Assembly (NCBI RefSeq): GCF_018860585.1
Contig: NZ_JAHKPR010000081.1
Location: 1-64,000, forward strand
Source: Colwellia sp. E2M01
GTDB lineage: Bacteria; Pseudomonadota; Gammaproteobacteria; Enterobacterales; Alteromonadaceae
Direction of reading: 5' to 3'
DNA length: 64,000 nt
Positions 35,970-45,680 of the stretch are shown here, piece after piece. Below the pieces are notes generated by a model that did no database searches, was not told where the DNA came from, and saw only the letters and a program-made list of their open reading frames with translations. Within the stretch, counting starts at the first letter, position 1; the number at the start of each line of letters is the position of its first letter. The translations under genes and the position numbers were made by a program.

Positions 35970-38630
35970 ATGAGTAATATAGTCAGTACTAAAGAGGTTT
36001 TAAGGGCGGCTTTAAAAGTCACTTATTCCAGAATAATAAAGATTAAAACTATTCATTCAAAAATTATAACGCTATGTATTATGATTGGAATTTCAATTGG
36101 AGCTTTAAGTGGTTGTATTCCAACACCTGTTGAAAAAGATAGTTCTGATTCACGCCATGATGCCAGTAATATAAGTCGTGTAGAAAACAATTTTAATAAG
36201 GATTGGTTGTTCAATCTTGATGATGATAAATCGTTTAATCAATTTGGGTATGAAGATAACGCTTGGCGCAATGTTAATGTTCCACATGATTGGAGCGTTG
36301 AATTTGCGTTTACCCAAGAGAATACTGATGGCGCTACAGGTTATTTACCTGGTGGTGTTGCTTGGTATAGAAAACACTTTACAACGCCCGTTTCAGATCA
36401 GCAAAAACACTTTATTCATTTTGATGGTATCTATAATAATGCTGAAATTTGGATCAATGGCAAATCATTAGGTGAACAGCATTACGGTTATTCTCCTTTT
36501 TATTTTGACGTTACTAATGATTTAAATCCAGAAGGGCAAGAGAATGTCATCGCTATTCGTGTTGATCGTTCACGCTATATTGATAGTCGTTGGTATACTG
36601 GCTCTGGTATATATCGTGATGTGAGTTTTATCTCAACTAATTCGCTTTATATTCCTGTATGGGGAACTTATGTCACGACCCCTGAAATATCTAATACTCA
36701 AGCAACTGTTGATATTGCTATTGAGATAAATAATGACGCAACTATCGCGCGTGATTTTACATTAACAACAGACATTGTGAATGCAGCTGGAGAAATTGTT
36801 GCAACAATGGATAGTACCTCGGTACTTGAAAAAAATTCAAACCAAGTGCTAACTCAGCAATTAATAGTGAAGTCTCCTAATAAATGGGATATTGATTCAC
36901 CTTACCTATATAAAGCGGTTAGTAAGCTAAGCGAATTAACTTCAGGTAACGTAGTTGATGAATATATTACTCCTTTTGGTATTCGTGAGATTGAGTTTGA
37001 TGCAAATACTGGTTTTTCTTTAAATGGAAAAGCATTAAAAATTAAAGGTGTGAATTTACATCATGATGCTGGTTTAGTTGGCGCAGCAGTGCCAAATGAC
37101 GTTTGGCGACGCCGTTTAGAAATACTGAAAGATGCCGGAGTAAATGCTATTCGTACTGCACATAACCCAGCATCAGCAGCATTTTTGGATTTGTGTGATG
37201 AAATGGGCTTTTTGGTTCAAGCAGAAATATTCGATGAATATGACAACCCTAAAGATAAGCGTTTAAATCAACAAGAAAGACATGAAGACTATATTAGTCG
37301 AGGTTATACAGAATACTTCCAAAAAGATGGCAAAAAAGATCTCGTCGCTTCGGTTAAACGTGATCGTAATCATCCATCAATCATAATGTGGAGCATAGGT
37401 AACGAAATTGAGTGGACATACCCTCGTTATCCTAAAGCGACAGGTTATTTTGATATGAACGCTAATGGTAATTACTTTTTTAACCCGCCATTTATTAGCC
37501 CTGAAGAAATAGTTAAACGATTTCATGAAAGTGAAGAAGGTGAATATGTTTTAGCTAAAACGGCCAAAAAGCTATCTGGCTGGGTGAAAGAGTTAGATTT
37601 AACCCGTCCGGTGACGGCAAATTTAATTTTACCATCGGTAAGTCATATCACCGGATATACAGATGCGCTTGATGTTATTGGTTACAGTTATCGTCGTGTT
37701 ATTTATGATTACGGACATCGCTTATTTCCCGATAAAATGATCATGGGAACAGAGAATGTTGTGCAATGGCATGAATGGAAAGCTGTTGAAGATCGCGACT
37801 TTATTGGTGGAACTTTCTTATGGACAGGTATTGATTATATGGGCGAAAGCCACAATAAATGGCCTGTTAAAGCAACAGCAAGTGGTATGTTAGATTTAGC
37901 CGGATTTGAAAAACCTTCATACCATATGATGAAGTCATTATGGAGTGAGCAGCCTAGTATTTATTTAACGACACAACTCATGGAAAAGTCACCTTATGAA
38001 GTGGTCGATAATAATATTGTGGCGCGCAACCCAGATGCGTGGAAAACCTATGTTTGGTTTTGGCACGATGTAAATAACTATTGGCAATACCAAGACAAAG
38101 ATTTAATTGCTGTTGAAGCTTATACAAACTGTAGCGCTGCGGAGCTTTTTGTAAATAATAAGTCGCAAGGTATTGCGTACCTAAAAGATGCACCAGATCA
38201 TATTTTGAAATGGTCGGTTACATACCAACCGGGTGATTTAATGGTAAAAGGTATAGGCGACTGTAAAGCAGAAGATACTTTGCGTACAGCAGGCGTATTT
38301 AATGGTATTGATTTAACTATTGATAAGTCGCAAATTACGACAAATTATAATGACGTTGTACATTTAGTTGTACAATTAGTTGATGATAAACAAAACCCAA
38401 TTACATTTTTAGATGCTGATATTGAGTTTGTAGTTAAAGGTCCTGCTAAGATTTTAGGTGTTGATAATGGCGCTCCTGATAATGTACAAGAGTTTCAATC
38501 AAACCGCATTACAACCTCAAAAGGGCAAGCCTTACTTATTTTACAAGGAAAGGATATAGGCGAAATCACGGTATTTGCTAAGTCGGCAAATGTTATAAGT
38601 AACACTGAGGTTATTAAGGTAACTGAATAA
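35970..38630 (+). CDS. GH2 beta-galactosidase, probable lipoprotein
   Basis: 886 residues. The N-terminus is long for a signal (about 50 residues) but ends in a lipobox-like IGISIGALSGC, so a periplasmic lipoprotein is likely. Domains in order: GH2 sugar-binding jelly roll (FNKDWLFNLDDD to about 230), Ig-like domain (about 235-345), TIM barrel (about 345-640), then Ig-like C-terminal domains. The acid/base is Glu479 in MWSIGNEIEW and the nucleophile Glu595 in IMGTENV. Exo-beta-galactosidases of this type remove the non-reducing-end galactose from agaro- or porphyran-oligosaccharides. Opposite strand from GH86, with its own paired operators and a strong terminator about 235 bases downstream. 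Confidence 0.87.
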   Translation: MSNIVSTKEVLRAALKVTYSRIIKIKTIHSKIITLCIMIGISIGALSGCIPTPVEKDSSDSRHDASNISRVENNFNKDWLFNLDDDKSFNQFGYEDNAWRNVNVPHDWSVEFAFTQENTDGATGYLPGGVAWYRKHFTTPVSDQQKHFIHFDGIYNNAEIWINGKSLGEQHYGYSPFYFDVTNDLNPEGQENVIAIRVDRSRYIDSRWYTGSGIYRDVSFISTNSLYIPVWGTYVTTPEISNTQATVDIAIEINNDATIARDFTLTTDIVNAAGEIVATMDSTSVLEKNSNQVLTQQLIVKSPNKWDIDSPYLYKAVSKLSELTSGNVVDEYITPFGIREIEFDANTGFSLNGKALKIKGVNLHHDAGLVGAAVPNDVWRRRLEILKDAGVNAIRTAHNPASAAFLDLCDEMGFLVQAEIFDEYDNPKDKRLNQQERHEDYISRGYTEYFQKDGKKDLVASVKRDRNHPSIIMWSIGNEIEWTYPRYPKATGYFDMNANGNYFFNPPFISPEEIVKRFHESEEGEYVLAKTAKKLSGWVKELDLTRPVTANLILPSVSHITGYTDALDVIGYSYRRVIYDYGHRLFPDKMIMGTENVVQWHEWKAVEDRDFIGGTFLWTGIDYMGESHNKWPVKATASGMLDLAGFEKPSYHMMKSLWSEQPSIYLTTQLMEKSPYEVVDNNIVARNPDAWKTYVWFWHDVNNYWQYQDKDLIAVEAYTNCSAAELFVNNKSQGIAYLKDAPDHILKWSVTYQPGDLMVKGIGDCKAEDTLRTAGVFNGIDLTIDKSQITTNYNDVVHLVVQLVDDKQNPITFLDADIEFVVKGPAKILGVDNGAPDNVQEFQSNRITTSKGQALLILQGKDIGEITVFAKSANVISNTEVIKVTE

Positions 38631-38662
38631 TAGTTGTTAGGTTATTATATTAACTGCTTTGG

Positions 38663-38827
38663 CTAATACCAATCGAACTAATGAAGTGATCTTTTAAAAT
38701 GGTCTAAATATTCAATAACATCGTTGCTTTCAATCCCAATAGGCAGCTATTGCTCAATCAAGCGCCTTGTTATTGAAAATTTACCCTCATTAAAAGTTGA
38801 TCACTTAATTAATGCGAATGGCATAAG
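38663..38827. repeat. MITE-like imperfect palindrome
   Basis: The left end CTAATACCAATCGAACTAAT..AAGTGATC and the right end GATCACTTAATTAATGCGAATGGCATAAG are imperfect inverted repeats, with ATTCAATAACATCGTT in the middle. Elements of this look are widespread in Alteromonadales genomes; related fragments occur at 1-205 and 19655-19758. Confidence 0.6.
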
Positions 38828-38865
38828 TTTCTTGGGTGGGATGTTATTGATACTACTGATAAATG

Positions 38866-38898
38866 AAAAAATCCGAACTATTTCAGTTCGGATTTTTT
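38866..38898 (+). terminator. Terminator after the GH2 gene
   Basis: AAAAAATCCGAACT (38866-38879) pairs with AGTTCGGATTTTTT (38885-38898). Confidence 0.88.
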
Positions 38899-39025
38899 AT
38901 TTTTACTAGAGTATTCACTAGGGTATCAGTTGCTAGCGCATTGGTTATTTATGAACTGATTATTGATGAACTGATTATTAGTGAAGTATAACTAATCAAC
39001 TCACTAGCTAACTAACGGGCTAACA

Positions 39026-39655
39026 CTATTTATTAATAAGGTTAGGTAAGTTTTTCATCGCAGTAAAGTTGATGGCAGCCGGAAATGGACAGTTTTCATT
39101 ATGACTATTATAAAAAAATGTTTTCATATCAGCGTTAACTCCAGCCTCAACACCCAGTAAACTGTCTTCAATAACGGCACACTGTTTCGGCGAAAACCCC
39201 ATATCGGTTGCCGCATGTAAATATAACGCTGGGTCAGGCTTAAATATATTATTATCATAAGCACTGTAAATATTATCACCAAAATATTTTCTCAAGCCAC
39301 AAATATCTAAAGCTAGTATTATTTTTTCTCTGGGTGCGTTAGATACCACAGCCTTGGGAAAATCTAATGACTCAAGCGCTTCAACTACTCCTGCAATGGG
39401 CTTTAGCTCTGAGTTAAATAAATCGGTAACTAATGCTCTATATTCGGTAATAAATAAAGGAGGTAGTTCAACGTTATGAATTGATGCCAATTCAGCGAAT
39501 ATAATGGCTAACTCTTTACCTCTGTAGTCGGTTACTAATCGCTCAACAGATAAGTCTACCCCAAATTCTTTAAATTTAATGGCAATAGCTTTGTTGCATA
39601 AATATTCACTATCTACCAAAGTTCCGTCATTATCAAACAGTAAGCAATCAATCAT
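39026..39655 (-). CDS. HAD-superfamily phosphatase (beta-phosphoglucomutase/GS1-like)
   Basis: 209 residues. The catalytic motif I is LLFDNDGTLVDSE, motif II VVSNAPREKI and motifs III/IV KPDPALYLHA and CAVIEDSLLGVEAG, with a helical cap between motifs I and II. Such enzymes dephosphorylate small sugar phosphates or isomerise them. No closer substrate assignment is possible. It is the only minus-strand gene between GH2 and the kinase, and lies back to back with the kinase; role in galactan breakdown is a guess from position. Confidence 0.85.
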   Translation of the reverse strand: MIDCLLFDNDGTLVDSEYLCNKAIAIKFKEFGVDLSVERLVTDYRGKELAIIFAELASIHNVELPPLFITEYRALVTDLFNSELKPIAGVVEALESLDFPKAVVSNAPREKIILALDICGLRKYFGDNIYSAYDNNIFKPDPALYLHAATDMGFSPKQCAVIEDSLLGVEAGVNADMKTFFYNSHNENCPFPAAINFTAMKNLPNLINK

Positions 39656-39966
39656 ATTGTTGGCTAAACCTTATATATTTTAAAAAGTATGTTAAAAATG
39701 TAATGTTAAATGATAGCGTTAAAAAAAGTGAGTCACTATATTCATTGATGACTTAACCAGTGATGACTTAACCAGTGATGAATTAACGTTTCATCGCATG
39801 ATACTAAATTTGAATGTTGTTTATCTAATACCTATCTAACATTTATTAAGTTATTTTTTATTATCAAGTGAGTTGATCTTACAAGATAATTGCTAAACTT
39901 TATAATCATAATAGTAATCTTTATGGGTATTAAGAGTATAACCTAATTAAATATTGGATATAATTA
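39656..39966. other. Intergenic, divergent promoter region
   Basis: Contains short direct repeats (GATGACTTAACCAGT twice near 39748-39778) and AT-rich sequence; no gene is evident. The shared operator lies at its right end. Confidence 0.4.
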
Positions 39967-39978
39967 ATTGTTAACAAT
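39967..39978. promoter_or_regulatory. Operator ATTGTTAACAAT upstream of the kinase
   Basis: Perfect palindrome (extended AATTGTTAACAATTG), 82 bases before the kinase start. Confidence 0.65.
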
Positions 39979-40059
39979 TGTTATGGGTTAGGTTATGATG
40001 AATTACTATGAGCAGAAAGCTCTAAAAGATCAACTGACCCTAATAATGAGAAACTATAT

Positions 40060-40986
40060 ATGGCCGCATTACTAGCAATTGGCGAGTGTATGATGGAGTT
40101 AACTCCGCTGGAAGAAAACACCTATCAACGTTCGTTTGCAGGCGACACTTATAACGCTTTAGTTTACGCAAAGCGTAATGCTCCTGAATTGGATGCGTTA
40201 ATATTTACTGCGATAGGTAACGATGATATCAGCAGTGTCATGGAGTCTCAGTGGCAAAAAGAAGGCGTTTCTTCTGATTTTACGTTGAAATCAGACAAAG
40301 ACACTATAGGAATATATGCCATTGCAACAGATGCTTCAGGTGAAAGAAGCTTCAGTTATTGGCGTAAAAACTCTGCTGCATCAAACATGATGGCTATTAA
40401 ATCAGTTAATGAATTACTTGATTCATGTCCTGAACTTGATTGTGCATTTTTTAGTGGGATCTCACTGGCTATATTATCAGAAGAAGATAAAGCCAAGCTA
40501 ATTGAGTTTATAAAAGGTTTAAAAGCAAAAGGTACCCGTATTGCATTTGATCCAAACTACAGACCCGCTATGTGGAACAATAAAGCACATGCTATTTATT
40601 GGTTAGAAAAAGCCTATAGTGTTAGTGATATTGTGCTGCCAGGTGAAGAAGATCACCAAGCAATATTTAACCATAACGGTCATGCACAAATTGCAGCCTA
40701 TTGTCAGGCTTTTAAGATTAAAGAAGTGGTTATTAAGTGCGGTGTAGAAGGCGTTTTTGTTTACTCTGACGGTAAATTATCAACCCATGAACCTTTTAAA
40801 GCAGCACCGGTACAGGTTGACTCTACCGCTGCAGGCGATTCATTTGCAGGAACTTATTTATCACAAAGAGTCACTAACCATGATATTGAGTCTTCTTTAA
40901 TGCAAGCCACAAAAGTTGCTGGGCAAGTGGTACAGCATCGCGGTGCGATTATGCCAACAGCATTATACAACAGTGTGATTAACTAA
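40060..40986 (+). CDS. PfkB-family 2-keto-3-deoxy sugar-acid kinase
   Basis: 308 residues. The N-terminal GECMMELTPLEENTYQRSFAGDTYN and the C-terminal PfkB signature DSTAAGDSFAG (catalytic Asp260) identify a KdgK-type kinase. In agar catabolism, 3,6-anhydro-L-galactose is oxidised and isomerised to 2-keto-3-deoxy-galactonate, which a kinase of this family phosphorylates before aldol cleavage. The genes for the earlier steps (anhydrogalactose dehydrogenase, cycloisomerase) and the aldolase are not in this window. A perfect operator precedes it, and the GH117 gene follows after 162 bases. The exact stereo-isomer (gluconate or galactonate) cannot be told from the sequence. Confidence 0.87.
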   Translation: MAALLAIGECMMELTPLEENTYQRSFAGDTYNALVYAKRNAPELDALIFTAIGNDDISSVMESQWQKEGVSSDFTLKSDKDTIGIYAIATDASGERSFSYWRKNSAASNMMAIKSVNELLDSCPELDCAFFSGISLAILSEEDKAKLIEFIKGLKAKGTRIAFDPNYRPAMWNNKAHAIYWLEKAYSVSDIVLPGEEDHQAIFNHNGHAQIAAYCQAFKIKEVVIKCGVEGVFVYSDGKLSTHEPFKAAPVQVDSTAAGDSFAGTYLSQRVTNHDIESSLMQATKVAGQVVQHRGAIMPTALYNSVIN

Positions 40987-41148
40987 CAGTTTAACTAATA
41001 GTTTAATTAACCGTTTAATTAACAACCGAGTTAACCGTAACTAATATAGTAGTTATTAAAGTAGTGAATACTGTAACGATTAAAATAGCTAACCACGGTA
41101 ACTAACCATTTATAGTATTGCTAACAACCAGATAATTAAGGTTTAAAA

Positions 41149-42234
41149 ATGAGTAATGAAAATAAAAAATTAAGCTTAGCAAGTAAACGCGCTTTAGAGC
41201 GTGGATACGATGAAAAAGATTCAAGTTGGATGATTGAGTTCAATGTTACTGATCTAAAAGGTGACTTTGCTTTTGAAGAAGGCATTATCCGTCGAGACCC
41301 AACATCAGTCATTAAAGTTGGGGATTTATACCACTGTTGGTATACCAAAGGACAAGACGAAACCGTAGGTTTTGGCTCTGATAACCCAAATGATAAAGTA
41401 TTTCCGTGGGACTTAACCGAAGTGTGGCATGCAACATCTTCAGATACAATCACATGGAAAGAGCAAGGGGTTGCTATTTCACGAGGCGCTGCAGGTGAAT
41501 TTGACGATAGAGCTGTATTCACACCAGAAGTATTACAACATGAAGATATGTTTTACCTAGTGTACCAAACGGTTCAATACCCATATACCAATAGACAAAT
41601 TGAACAAGTTGCTTTAGCGAGTGCTAAGTCGCCGTATGGGCCGTGGACTAAATCAACCAAGCCAATTTTAAGCCCAAGTCAAGATGGCGTTTGGGATGGT
41701 GAAGTGGATAGTCGCTTTTTAGTGAAAGAAAAAGGCAGTTTTGATAGTCATAAAGTACACGATCCATGTTTGCTCTTCTTTAATGAAAAGTTCTACCTTT
41801 ATTATAAAGGTGAAACCATGGGGGAAGAAATGAACTTCGGCGGACGTGAAATTAAACACGGTGTTGCTGTTGCTGACAACATTGAAGGGCCTTACGTTAA
41901 ATCAGAATTAAACCCTATTTCTAATAGTGGTCATGAAGTCGTTGTATGGAATTATCAAGGCGGTGTTGCCAGTTTATTAACAACCGATGGCCCTGAAAAA
42001 AACACGGTTCAGTTTGCTCAAGACGGTGAGAACTTTGACATTAAAGCGCATATTAAAGGCGCACCGGAAGCGATTGGTTTATTTAGAGACGTTAATGCTA
42101 AAGAACTTCAAGAGCCAGGACTTTCTTGGGGACTTTGCCATAAATATGATAAGAGTTGGAACTGGAATTATATCTGCAAATTTGAAATTAAACGTCAGAT
42201 ATTAGATGCCGGCACTTTCCAAAACTCTAATTAA
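41149..42234 (+). CDS. GH117 alpha-1,3-(3,6-anhydro)-L-galactosidase
   Basis: 361 residues, no signal peptide, so cytoplasmic. The five-bladed beta-propeller motifs are clear: [20 protein letters not shown] with Asp50, [20 protein letters not shown] and [20 protein letters not shown] with Asp205. GH117 enzymes split neoagarobiose and neoagaro-oligosaccharides from the non-reducing end to give 3,6-anhydro-L-galactose plus galactose or an odd-numbered oligomer. The length is right for the family. AAGG lies before the ATG. It is placed between the keto-deoxy-acid kinase and the Leloir genes, exactly the two routes its products enter. A strong terminator follows. Confidence 0.92.
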   Translation: MSNENKKLSLASKRALERGYDEKDSSWMIEFNVTDLKGDFAFEEGIIRRDPTSVIKVGDLYHCWYTKGQDETVGFGSDNPNDKVFPWDLTEVWHATSSDTITWKEQGVAISRGAAGEFDDRAVFTPEVLQHEDMFYLVYQTVQYPYTNRQIEQVALASAKSPYGPWTKSTKPILSPSQDGVWDGEVDSRFLVKEKGSFDSHKVHDPCLLFFNEKFYLYYKGETMGEEMNFGGREIKHGVAVADNIEGPYVKSELNPISNSGHEVVVWNYQGGVASLLTTDGPEKNTVQFAQDGENFDIKAHIKGAPEAIGLFRDVNAKELQEPGLSWGLCHKYDKSWNWNYICKFEIKRQILDAGTFQNSN

Positions 42235-42275
42235 TCGCTTCTAGTTAGTAGCACTAACTGAGCGTAATGAAAATT

Positions 42276-42302
42276 AAAAGCACCAAATTATTTGGTGCTT
42301 TT
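42276..42302 (+). terminator. Terminator after the GH117 gene
   Basis: AAAAGCACCAAA (42276-42287) pairs with TTTGGTGCTTTT (42291-42302). Confidence 0.9.
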
Positions 42303-42439
42303 AAAGCTATTCAAGCGAATAACTCATGGTTTATTCAGAGTGGTTTACAATTGAAAAATAATTGTCAATTATTAACTGTTGAAATAAGCAGAAATGCTTT
42401 GAATGAACTCAAACTAATAGCCAATTTAAGTAGAGCATT

Positions 42440-43480
42440 ATGACCAACGTATTTGATCCTACAGAACATCCTCATCGCCGTTTTAATCCACTAACCCAGG
42501 AATGGGTTTTAGTGTCACCTCATAGAGCGAAGCGTCCTTGGCAAGGACAAGAAGAAGTTGCTGATGAGTCGGTAAAACCAGCATACGATGAAAACTGCTT
42601 TTTATGTAAAGGTAATACTCGCATTAATGGTGAAGTAAATCCTGAATATACAGGTACATTTGTTTTTACCAATGATTTTGCAGCATTAAATAAAGAAACA
42701 CCAAGTTTTGAAAGTAATGATCCGTTATTTCGATTAGTGTCTGAGCAAGGTATCAGCCGCGTTATTTGTTTTTCTCCTGATCATGGTCGTTCATTACCAG
42801 AATTATCGTTAAGTGAAGTCACTGAAGTTGTAAAAACCTGGAAAGATGAATGTAAAGAGTTGTCTAAATCTTATCGTTGGGTTCAGGTATTTGAAAATAA
42901 AGGTGCGGTAATGGGTTGTTCAAATCCACACCCTCACGGGCAGATTTGGGCGCAAAACCAGTTACCTACCTTAGCGGAAAAGAAACAAAAAGCATTTGAT
43001 GAGTATACCCAAAAATTTGGGTCTAATTTACTTGCTGATTATGCAACGAAAGAACTGGCTAGTGGTGAACGCGTTGTTGTTGAAAATGATGACTGGGTTG
43101 TTGTTGTTCCTTACTGGGCAGCATGGCCATTTGAAACACTAGTGTTACCGCGACATAATATTAGTCGAATGACAGATTTAACGAAATCACAAGAAGAAAG
43201 CCTTGCCGATATCATTAGACAAATTACCATTCGTTATGACAATTTATTTAAATGTTCGTTCCCATATTCAATGGGTTGGCATGGAGCTCCGTTTGACGGT
43301 GAAGTTCATGAAGAATGGACGCTACACGCACACTTCTTCCCGCCTTTATTACGTTCTGCCACAGTTAAAAAGTTCATGGTAGGTTATGAAATGATGGCTG
43401 AAGCGCAACGAGATATTACCCCTGAGCAAGCAGCTCAGAGGTTAAGAGACTTACCAGATACTCATTATAAGAATAGCTAG
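42440..43480 (+). CDS. Galactose-1-phosphate uridylyltransferase
   Basis: 346 residues. The active-site motif is [12 protein letters not shown], in which the second His is the uridylylated nucleophile; CFLCKGN near residue 53 is a zinc ligand; [13 protein letters not shown] and WHGAPF are also conserved. It exchanges UDP between UDP-glucose and galactose-1-phosphate. First gene of a tight galT-galK-galE-galM run. Its upstream region has no clear shared operator, only a weak ATTATTAACTG-like phrase near 42369. Confidence 0.95.
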   Translation: MTNVFDPTEHPHRRFNPLTQEWVLVSPHRAKRPWQGQEEVADESVKPAYDENCFLCKGNTRINGEVNPEYTGTFVFTNDFAALNKETPSFESNDPLFRLVSEQGISRVICFSPDHGRSLPELSLSEVTEVVKTWKDECKELSKSYRWVQVFENKGAVMGCSNPHPHGQIWAQNQLPTLAEKKQKAFDEYTQKFGSNLLADYATKELASGERVVVENDDWVVVVPYWAAWPFETLVLPRHNISRMTDLTKSQEESLADIIRQITIRYDNLFKCSFPYSMGWHGAPFDGEVHEEWTLHAHFFPPLLRSATVKKFMVGYEMMAEAQRDITPEQAAQRLRDLPDTHYKNS

Positions 43481-43488
43481 GATTTATC

Positions 43489-44655
43489 ATGGATATTATC
43501 AAAAAAGTAAAAACGAAATTTTTGAATCATTATAGTAAAAGTCCTGCTTTTATTGTTAATGCGCCAGGGCGAGTTAACCTTATTGGTGAGCATACCGATT
43601 ACAATGATGGTTTTGTATTACCTTGTGCCATTGATTTTTCAACGGTTATTTGTGTATCGCCGCGTACCGATTTAGTGGTAAATGTATTTGCGATTGATTG
43701 TAATGAAGAAGTTGATAGCTTTGATTTAAATGACAGCATTGCTTTTAATGATACGCAGTTTTGGAGTAATTATGTTCGTGGTGTAATTGACGAACTTAAA
43801 AAACGAGGCTTTACATTAGCGGGTTGTGATATTGCCATTGGTGGTAATGTACCGCAAGGTGCAGGTTTAAGCTCTTCAGCTTCATTAGAAGTAGGTATTG
43901 CAGCAACCTTTAATCAATTGTGTGACTTAGGTCTTTCTACAGTTGAATTAGCGCAAATATCGCAAGCAGCTGAGAATAATTTTGTGGGTTGTGCATGTGG
44001 TATTATGGATCAACTTGCCTCAGCGTGTGGTAAAAATGACCAAGCTCTAGGGATTGATTGTAGAAGCTTAGAACTAATACATACGCCTATTTCTGACGAC
44101 AATACTATTGTTATTATTAATTCTAATGTTAAGCGTGGTTTAGTTGACAGTGAATATAATACAAGACGTCAACAATGCGAAAGCGGAGCCGAATTTTTTG
44201 GAAAAACAAAATTACGCGATGTAACTATTGCTGATTTTGAAGCCCAAAAAAGTGCTATGGATCCCCTTGTTGCTAAACGCGCAGAACATATATTATACGA
44301 AAACCAACGCACTCTTGATGCGATGGAAGCTTTTAAAGTTAACGATATGCCTGCTATCAGTCGACTAATGGCTGGCAGTCATGCTTCAATGCGTGATTTA
44401 TTTGAAATTACCACACCTGAAATTGATTACCTTGTGCAAATTATTGCTGATGTTATTGGCGATCGTGGTGGCGTACGTATGACTGGTGGCGGTTTTGGTG
44501 GTTGTATTGTTGCGTTTGTTGCCAATGATTTAGTTGACACTGTTGTTGATATTGTTGCTGAAAAATATGAAAAACAAACAGGCATAAAAGAATCTATATT
44601 TATCACCACAGCAGCAGATGGTGTTTCAGTAATAACTGACATAGAGGCAATATAA
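43489..44655 (+). CDS. Galactokinase
   Basis: 388 residues of the GHMP kinase family. The galactokinase signature GRVNLIGEHTDYNDGFVLP is near residue 28, the ATP loop is NVPQGAGLSSSASLEV and the third motif is RMTGGGFGGCIVAFV. It phosphorylates alpha-D-galactose at C1. It starts 8 bases after galT and its last base is shared with the galE start (TAATG), so translation is coupled. Confidence 0.96.
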   Translation: MDIIKKVKTKFLNHYSKSPAFIVNAPGRVNLIGEHTDYNDGFVLPCAIDFSTVICVSPRTDLVVNVFAIDCNEEVDSFDLNDSIAFNDTQFWSNYVRGVIDELKKRGFTLAGCDIAIGGNVPQGAGLSSSASLEVGIAATFNQLCDLGLSTVELAQISQAAENNFVGCACGIMDQLASACGKNDQALGIDCRSLELIHTPISDDNTIVIINSNVKRGLVDSEYNTRRQQCESGAEFFGKTKLRDVTIADFEAQKSAMDPLVAKRAEHILYENQRTLDAMEAFKVNDMPAISRLMAGSHASMRDLFEITTPEIDYLVQIIADVIGDRGGVRMTGGGFGGCIVAFVANDLVDTVVDIVAEKYEKQTGIKESIFITTAADGVSVITDIEAI

Positions 44656-45680
44656 TGAATCATATATTAGTTACAGGTGGGGCAGGTTATATTGGTAGCC
44701 ACACAGTTTTAGAGTTACTTAAGCTAGGTGAAAACGTTGTTGTAATAGACGATTTGAGTAACTCATCTAAAGAGTCTTTAAATCGTGTTGAAACTCTTTC
44801 AGGAAAAGCAGTAACTTTCTTTGAAGGCAGTATATTAGATCAAGATTTATTGGTGAATATTTTCTCACAATTCTCGTTTAGCTCTGTTATTCATTTTGCA
44901 GGTCATAAAGCGGTAGGTGAGTCAGTAAATAAACCATTAAGTTACTACCATAACAATGTTCAAGGAACGGTTTCGCTAGTAGAAGTTATGGAAAAATTTA
45001 ATGTCAATAACTTGGTATTTAGTTCATCTGCGACTGTTTATGGGGAAGGGGCAAAGCCTCCTTACATTGAAACGCAAACACTTGGCTGTCCTACGAGTCC
45101 TTATGGGCAAACTAAGTTGATGGTTGAGAGAATTTTAGCAGATGTTGTGCGCAGTAATAGTGATTTTAAAGTGGCTAACTTACGTTACTTTAACCCTATT
45201 GGCGCCGATGAGAGTGGTCAAATTGGTGAAGATCCTAATGGTATTCCGAATAATTTAATGCCATTTGTAGCTCAAGTTGCGGTAGGAAAAAGAGCTGAAT
45301 TGTCTATATTTGGTAATGACTATGCAACAGAAGATGGCACCTGCGAGCGTGATTACATCCATGTAACTGATTTAGCACAAGGTCATGTTGCCGCGTTAAA
45401 TTGGTTAGTAAACCAAGCTCATGGTTTATGTGAGGCATTTAATTTAGGCACGGGTACACCATATTCTGTGTTAAAAATAGTTAAAAGCTTTGAGCAATAT
45501 ACCAAGGTTAAAGTACCGTTTAAATTTGTACCAAGACGTGACGGTGATTTAGATGCTTTTTGGGCTAATGCTGACAAGGCGGCGGATAAACTTAACTGGC
45601 AAGCCCATAAAACCATGCAAGATATGATGGAAGATACATGGCGCTGGCAGTCAAATAACCCTAACGGATATAACGCGTAA
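44655..45680 (+). CDS. UDP-glucose 4-epimerase
   Basis: 341 residues of the extended short-chain dehydrogenase family. NAD motif TGGAGYIGSHTVLELL, catalytic Ser in FSSSATVYG and YxxxK in SPYGQTKLM. It interconverts UDP-galactose and UDP-glucose. One-base overlaps join it to galK and galM. Confidence 0.96.
   Translation: MNHILVTGGAGYIGSHTVLELLKLGENVVVIDDLSNSSKESLNRVETLSGKAVTFFEGSILDQDLLVNIFSQFSFSSVIHFAGHKAVGESVNKPLSYYHNNVQGTVSLVEVMEKFNVNNLVFSSSATVYGEGAKPPYIETQTLGCPTSPYGQTKLMVERILADVVRSNSDFKVANLRYFNPIGADESGQIGEDPNGIPNNLMPFVAQVAVGKRAELSIFGNDYATEDGTCERDYIHVTDLAQGHVAALNWLVNQAHGLCEAFNLGTGTPYSVLKIVKSFEQYTKVKVPFKFVPRRDGDLDAFWANADKAADKLNWQAHKTMQDMMEDTWRWQSNNPNGYNA

Noticed and set aside
40987..41148. 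Repeated TTTAATTAAC-like phrases between kinase and GH117 genes
   Set aside because: Low-complexity AT-rich repeats of irregular spacing; they share GTTAAC only loosely and I could not align them to the operator palindrome.
42361..42382. Operator copy before galT
   Set aside because: ATTGTCAATTATTAACTG has only scattered matches and wrong spacing.
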